From contig NZ_AP024900.1 of assembly GCF_024347075.1 (NCBI RefSeq), positions 2,418,001-2,482,000 on the forward strand: a stretch of DNA of 64,000 bases, read 5' to 3'. The DNA is from Vibrio rarus. Its GTDB lineage: Bacteria > Pseudomonadota > Gammaproteobacteria > Enterobacterales > Vibrionaceae. The position numbers and the translations under genes were made by a program. Below, piece by piece: positions 61,701 through 64,000 of this stretch; position 1 is the first letter of the stretch; every line of letters begins with the position of its first letter. Under the pieces are notes generated by a model. The model did not search any database, was not told the origin of the DNA, and was given only the letters and a program-made list of their open reading frames with translations.

Positions 61701-62132
61701 TTCAACCGAATCCCCACACTGTAAATCACTAATACCTGTACCTGTCCCATCTAAGGCTCCATTATGCAAATGAACAGACTTGGTTTGTTTTAAAACCGTC
61801 ACTCCATTCTCTACCCAATAATAGTGCGCTGTACTTAGCTTATTTCCTTGAGCACGGTCTATTTCAATTCTAATGGTATAAGTTTGACCTAATGTTAAAC
61901 CTTGCTCATTAAATACAAAGTGGGCTAAGGATCTCTCTTGTTCTGTATACCATAAAATATCAGTTTCATTTCCTCCTGAAAGCGCTATTTGTTGATAGTT
62001 CGTTGATCCTACAACTTGAAACTGAACGACAAAATCATGATTACCCGTCACATTGCATGTAGTTGCGGCAAACACTGACTGAGATAGCATCGAAAGTACA
62101 AAAAATAAAAGTAAAAATAGCCGTCTATTCAT
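58734..62132 (-). CDS. mshQ: MSHA biogenesis protein MshQ
   Basis: 1132 residues, with a signal peptide (LFLLLFFVLSMLSQSVFA, cut near residue 22). Beta-rich exported protein with several cysteines, DUF6701-like in its C-terminal half. Last gene of the MSHA operon, next to mreB as in V. cholerae. Its role is unclear; it may be a minor pilus or surface component. Confidence 0.85.
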   Translation of the reverse strand: MNRRLFLLLFFVLSMLSQSVFAATTCNVTGNHDFVVQFQVVGSTNYQQIALSGGNETDILWYTEQERSLAHFVFNEQGLTLGQTYTIRIEIDRAQGNKLSTAHYYWVENGVTVLKQTKSVHLHNGALDGTGTGISDLQCGDSVELPPIDPPDDSPDQCDVFPNVVQSWGTSSVLNVSNGGAYITGTADGKGFVGFSSVSNGGSWQRACDSNRCQSDPSLLIAEPAVNPLSNAPFLPFVTDQTLSIPEGRYDVIDSGGYNTYTMTGKYYEINTLLIQGSAKFIVQPDTFIKVNNFTILGSSSITSAGGGKAEDLIIWAEDESNKSAEVTVSVNTSFNANIFSRGTVSLTGGAVLHGSITAHTIDMNGTGIERTEDTCNVTPPPTNDYSLSLSPLQGIQLTCTAQPLDFQVKDSSGNDSGAYAGNIIVNASGGSNSTFSVVQGSFLGGNQYKANNNGLLRLNMDENTVSNVVVTSYLEDDTTGTTAVGNYKFVAYKLGFSPNPTNVIAGKTSTNVSVQPLECLNNAPVVSSDYNGVKQVELLSTKYHSPLITSRPGEVINVNGTTTPHSNVTVDFGSNSTANINVSYAEAGSASYVMQDEICINDSQGGQECRTYEGEHQIQSRPWTFALCEPNNSDISGTSKSGSFFKYSGQEFTLNAIPIKWVSGNTAPNDAIDVSNYCNQLDSLETKNFYSNTAPAVSVSLSAELDTPSGGTLGSGLEGVPPTGIANDSKASGPVQFTDLLWKEAGSIKISAGIQNDGNYLFEPINKGYRTVGRFSPHHLAMLDENDTSPSWTQWDYLTGLDNFAYMSQEFPHTFKVQAQAVDGTPTTNYGLFNDSLITSLSYIANTLGQASNVSLTNRISGSQTTWSGADWPKRLSDDPSILSVTISDFSLMKKVVSSTGGSYIATEEDGPYDRSNSIFGLQAKTIVDKVDFSGLDIEKINSGSTAKTYVGKSFPNQPEFRYGRMKLNDVGGNSGQTLRVPLKVEYWDGGAFVTNKQDNASTFLAANRYCIQTIWNNQSTAATDSGLLSNGGVTVVDGASDELYAEHNPISGVDNERAQVRLWLSQGTDSPQRHENDIDCSKATSFTNQPWLQYNWRNKGDEDPSAVVTFGVFRGNDRVIFRGERALIGH

Positions 62133-62601
62133 CTTTAATGCCTCTCACCCATACTGTTTGCTCTCGCTCTACCTCAAAAACATTACCACTATCACAAACC
62201 GCTCGAGTTGAAATTTGAATATATTTCAACTCGACAGGCGTTGTGGTTGGCGACTCTGTACAGGTAATCTTTTTTATGTGACATGGAATATCAGCATTTT
62301 CAACCAACGCCTTACTGGCATCCACTGCACTTGATCCAAGTGAACCACACCGCGTAGATAAAGAAGCGTAGCCATCATCTTCATCAAGAGGAAATAAATA
62401 CGTCACCGCCCACTCGTTACCTGAGCGTGCCAGTAGCGCGGCTTGTTTTCCAAGGACTTCACGGGTGAGAGTGTCTTGATTAGACCAAGATACTCTCGTT
62501 AAATTCATCGCAAGCATCCCCATCACTACAATGACGAAAATAGCGACAATATAGACGTTACCTTGCTGTGATTTTCTCGATGTATGATTATTACGGTACA
62601 T
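62125..62601 (-). CDS. mshP: MSHA biogenesis protein MshP
   Basis: 158 residues with an N-terminal hydrophobic helix after a short charged leader (QQGNVYIVAIFVIVVMGMLA), PilX-like. Overlaps both mshO and mshQ by 8-11 bases. Thought to be a minor, tip-associated pilin. Confidence 0.88.
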   Translation of the reverse strand: MYRNNHTSRKSQQGNVYIVAIFVIVVMGMLAMNLTRVSWSNQDTLTREVLGKQAALLARSGNEWAVTYLFPLDEDDGYASLSTRCGSLGSSAVDASKALVENADIPCHIKKITCTESPTTTPVELKYIQISTRAVCDSGNVFEVEREQTVWVRGIKDE

Positions 62602-63358
62602 TACTCACCTGTACATCATGCTTATATTGACTCTTCTCATCACCATTTTGAAACAACAAATCAAGATGAACTAAGCCACCTCGCTGTAATGAGGTTTGAT
62701 CGTAGCTAAAACTGCTTTCATTAAATGCCACACCTGTGGCGACTACTACACCAACGTGAGTCTTTATATCTCCTAAGTAACGCAAAATTCTTGCGCTATT
62801 GTCATTGGTGTTAATGCGATTGATACAGTACGTCGTCACCCTGCTATCTTGATAAATAAAGTGACGATGTGCGCTAGATTCACTGGTTAAGTTCATCGCC
62901 ACCGAAAAGTAATGACCATCTGTCGCAGTGGTCGTACTTTCTAAACCTACAGACTGACCGTCAGATTCTAAGTCTTCTATATGGCTAGGGTTGATGACTA
63001 AACGTGTACCTGCGGGAAAAGTATGTGGGTGTGTATAGTTTTCATTAGCAACAACAAATTCCACCTTTCCGGTAGATTCGTTTAAGGTGTAAAAACCGGA
63101 GTATTGAATAGGATAAAAAGCAATACACTTATTTGAAGCATCGTCAGTACTAACAAAGCTATTGGGCACGGCATATTGAATTTCTCGGCTCATTTTATCA
63201 ATAGCAAAGCGAGCTTGATTTTGTAGTCTTTGTCTATCAATAGATTGGGTATACCCCTTAGTGCCAAATTCGACAAAGCCTGCAATACCTAAAAATATAA
63301 CAGCGAGCACCACTATGGTGATAATCAGCTCGATAAGAGTAAAACCACGTTGTTTCAT
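62591..63358 (-). CDS. mshO: MSHA minor pilin MshO
   Basis: 255 residues; class IV prepilin leader KQRG-FTLIELIITIVVLAVI with cleavage after glycine and Glu+5. GspJ/PilW-like minor pilin. Follows mshD directly. Confidence 0.92.
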   Translation of the reverse strand: MKQRGFTLIELIITIVVLAVIFLGIAGFVEFGTKGYTQSIDRQRLQNQARFAIDKMSREIQYAVPNSFVSTDDASNKCIAFYPIQYSGFYTLNESTGKVEFVVANENYTHPHTFPAGTRLVINPSHIEDLESDGQSVGLESTTTATDGHYFSVAMNLTSESSAHRHFIYQDSRVTTYCINRINTNDNSARILRYLGDIKTHVGVVVATGVAFNESSFSYDQTSLQRGGLVHLDLLFQNGDEKSQYKHDVQVSNVP

Positions 63359-63981
63359 TAGTAGTTCCCCTTATGAGCCACAAAAGTAAAATCACCATAT
63401 TGACTGGCCGTCACCGTCACTGTGACCTGTTTAAATAACTTATGACTAGCAGCACCAAGACGAGCGTCATGGTCGTAAACCACCTTCACTTCGGCTCTAA
63501 ATCCTAAGTAATCTTTGCTAATGTCACTTCCAAAAATATCATTGAGCGGGCCACCATGTGTGGTGTCTATGCATTCTTGCTGAGATTGAGTGGTGGTGTA
63601 CCAGCAACCTAGGTAATCATCCACATCATTAAAGAGTGCAGGAGGCTCACTGCTATCTGGGCCAAAATCACTCTGTTCAGTACACGCGATCGGATGACCA
63701 CTACTATCTTTATACTCCACTTCCCCACAACGATATTTACCACCGTCATGGTCGCTGTTCTCATCAAAGTTTCGCGCTAGTATTTCAGTCATTAAGCTGT
63801 CAGCTAATGCTGATGCTCGCACTTCATAAAAAGGTTTTGCCGATTGAGCGATTTGTGGGAACAAAAAACTGCTTAGCATCATCAGAGCAATACCCAAAAT
63901 CACTATGGCTATGATGCTTTCAATAAGGGTAAAGCCTATGCTTTTGTTACGCGCTCTGGGAGATGTTTTATTAACAGCCAT
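63358..63981 (-). CDS. mshD: MSHA minor pilin MshD
   Basis: 207 residues from MAVNKTSPRA, with AGGGG seven bases upstream; the earlier ATG two codons before has no room for its site. Prepilin leader KSIG-FTLIESIIAIVILGIA with Glu+5. PilV-like minor pilin. The MSHA operon continues upstream beyond the window. Confidence 0.9.
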   Translation of the reverse strand: MAVNKTSPRARNKSIGFTLIESIIAIVILGIALMMLSSFLFPQIAQSAKPFYEVRASALADSLMTEILARNFDENSDHDGGKYRCGEVEYKDSSGHPIACTEQSDFGPDSSEPPALFNDVDDYLGCWYTTTQSQQECIDTTHGGPLNDIFGSDISKDYLGFRAEVKVVYDHDARLGAASHKLFKQVTVTVTASQYGDFTFVAHKGNY

Positions 63982-64000
63982 ACACATACCCCTGACTATT

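Overview
The window looks like a piece of the main chromosome of a Vibrionaceae bacterium, most likely a Vibrio. The evidence is the gene order (lptG-lptF / pepA-holC-valS; murA-ibaG-mla; kdsD-kdsC-lptCAB-rpoN-hpf-ptsN-rapZ-npr), the MSHA pilus genes (mshD-O-P-Q) directly upstream of mreBCD-maf-rng-yhdP, and closeness to the gammaproteobacterial versions of these proteins. No organism is named in the data, so this is inferred from gene content.

Region 1 (1-16260) is an accessory island beside a tRNA-Leu. It opens inside a tyrosine recombinase gene. Next comes a five-gene minus-strand operon (10164 down to 758): an 82-aa protein, a PLD-like/SNF2 helicase, a DUF4391 protein, a beta-class adenine methyltransferase (Mod) and a DEAD-box/PD-(D/E)XK nuclease (Res). 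It reads as a type III-like restriction-modification pair fused operonically to a helicase/DUF4391 module, and is the best candidate for an under-described defence system here. Further right are a Sel1-repeat protein, a small XRE regulator, a 93-aa orphan, a serine recombinase with a candidate res site, a ParB-like protein without ParA, about 850 bp of degraded DNA, and what may be a relic integron (IntI-like N-terminal scrap, one 181-aa ORF, an attC-like hairpin). The island meets the core genome at an intact tRNA-Leu(CAA) and the 5' half of a second, broken tRNA-Leu that still owns the promoter.

Region 2 (16522-30700) is core: an RDD membrane protein, the LPS-export permease genes lptF/lptG, pepA, holC, valS, a Fur-box-controlled DUF2061 protein, rraB, then arginine/pyrimidine genes arcA, argF (ARG boxes spaced 21 bp), pyrB-pyrI with a leader-peptide attenuator, and ridA. 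Two copies of a MITE-like intergenic repeat lie here.

Region 3 (30700-45740) is devoted to the cell envelope and regulation: plsC, murA, ibaG, the Mla phospholipid-transport operon, yrbG, the Kdo and LPS-transport genes, lptB, rpoN, hpf, the nitrogen PTS genes, rapZ and mgtE.

Region 4 (45770-64000) has pmbA and tldD (the two halves of the TldD/TldE protease) flanking darP, then a long minus-strand series: nitrilase, yhdP, rng, maf, mreD, mreC, mreB and the tail of the MSHA operon. The window ends just upstream of mshD.
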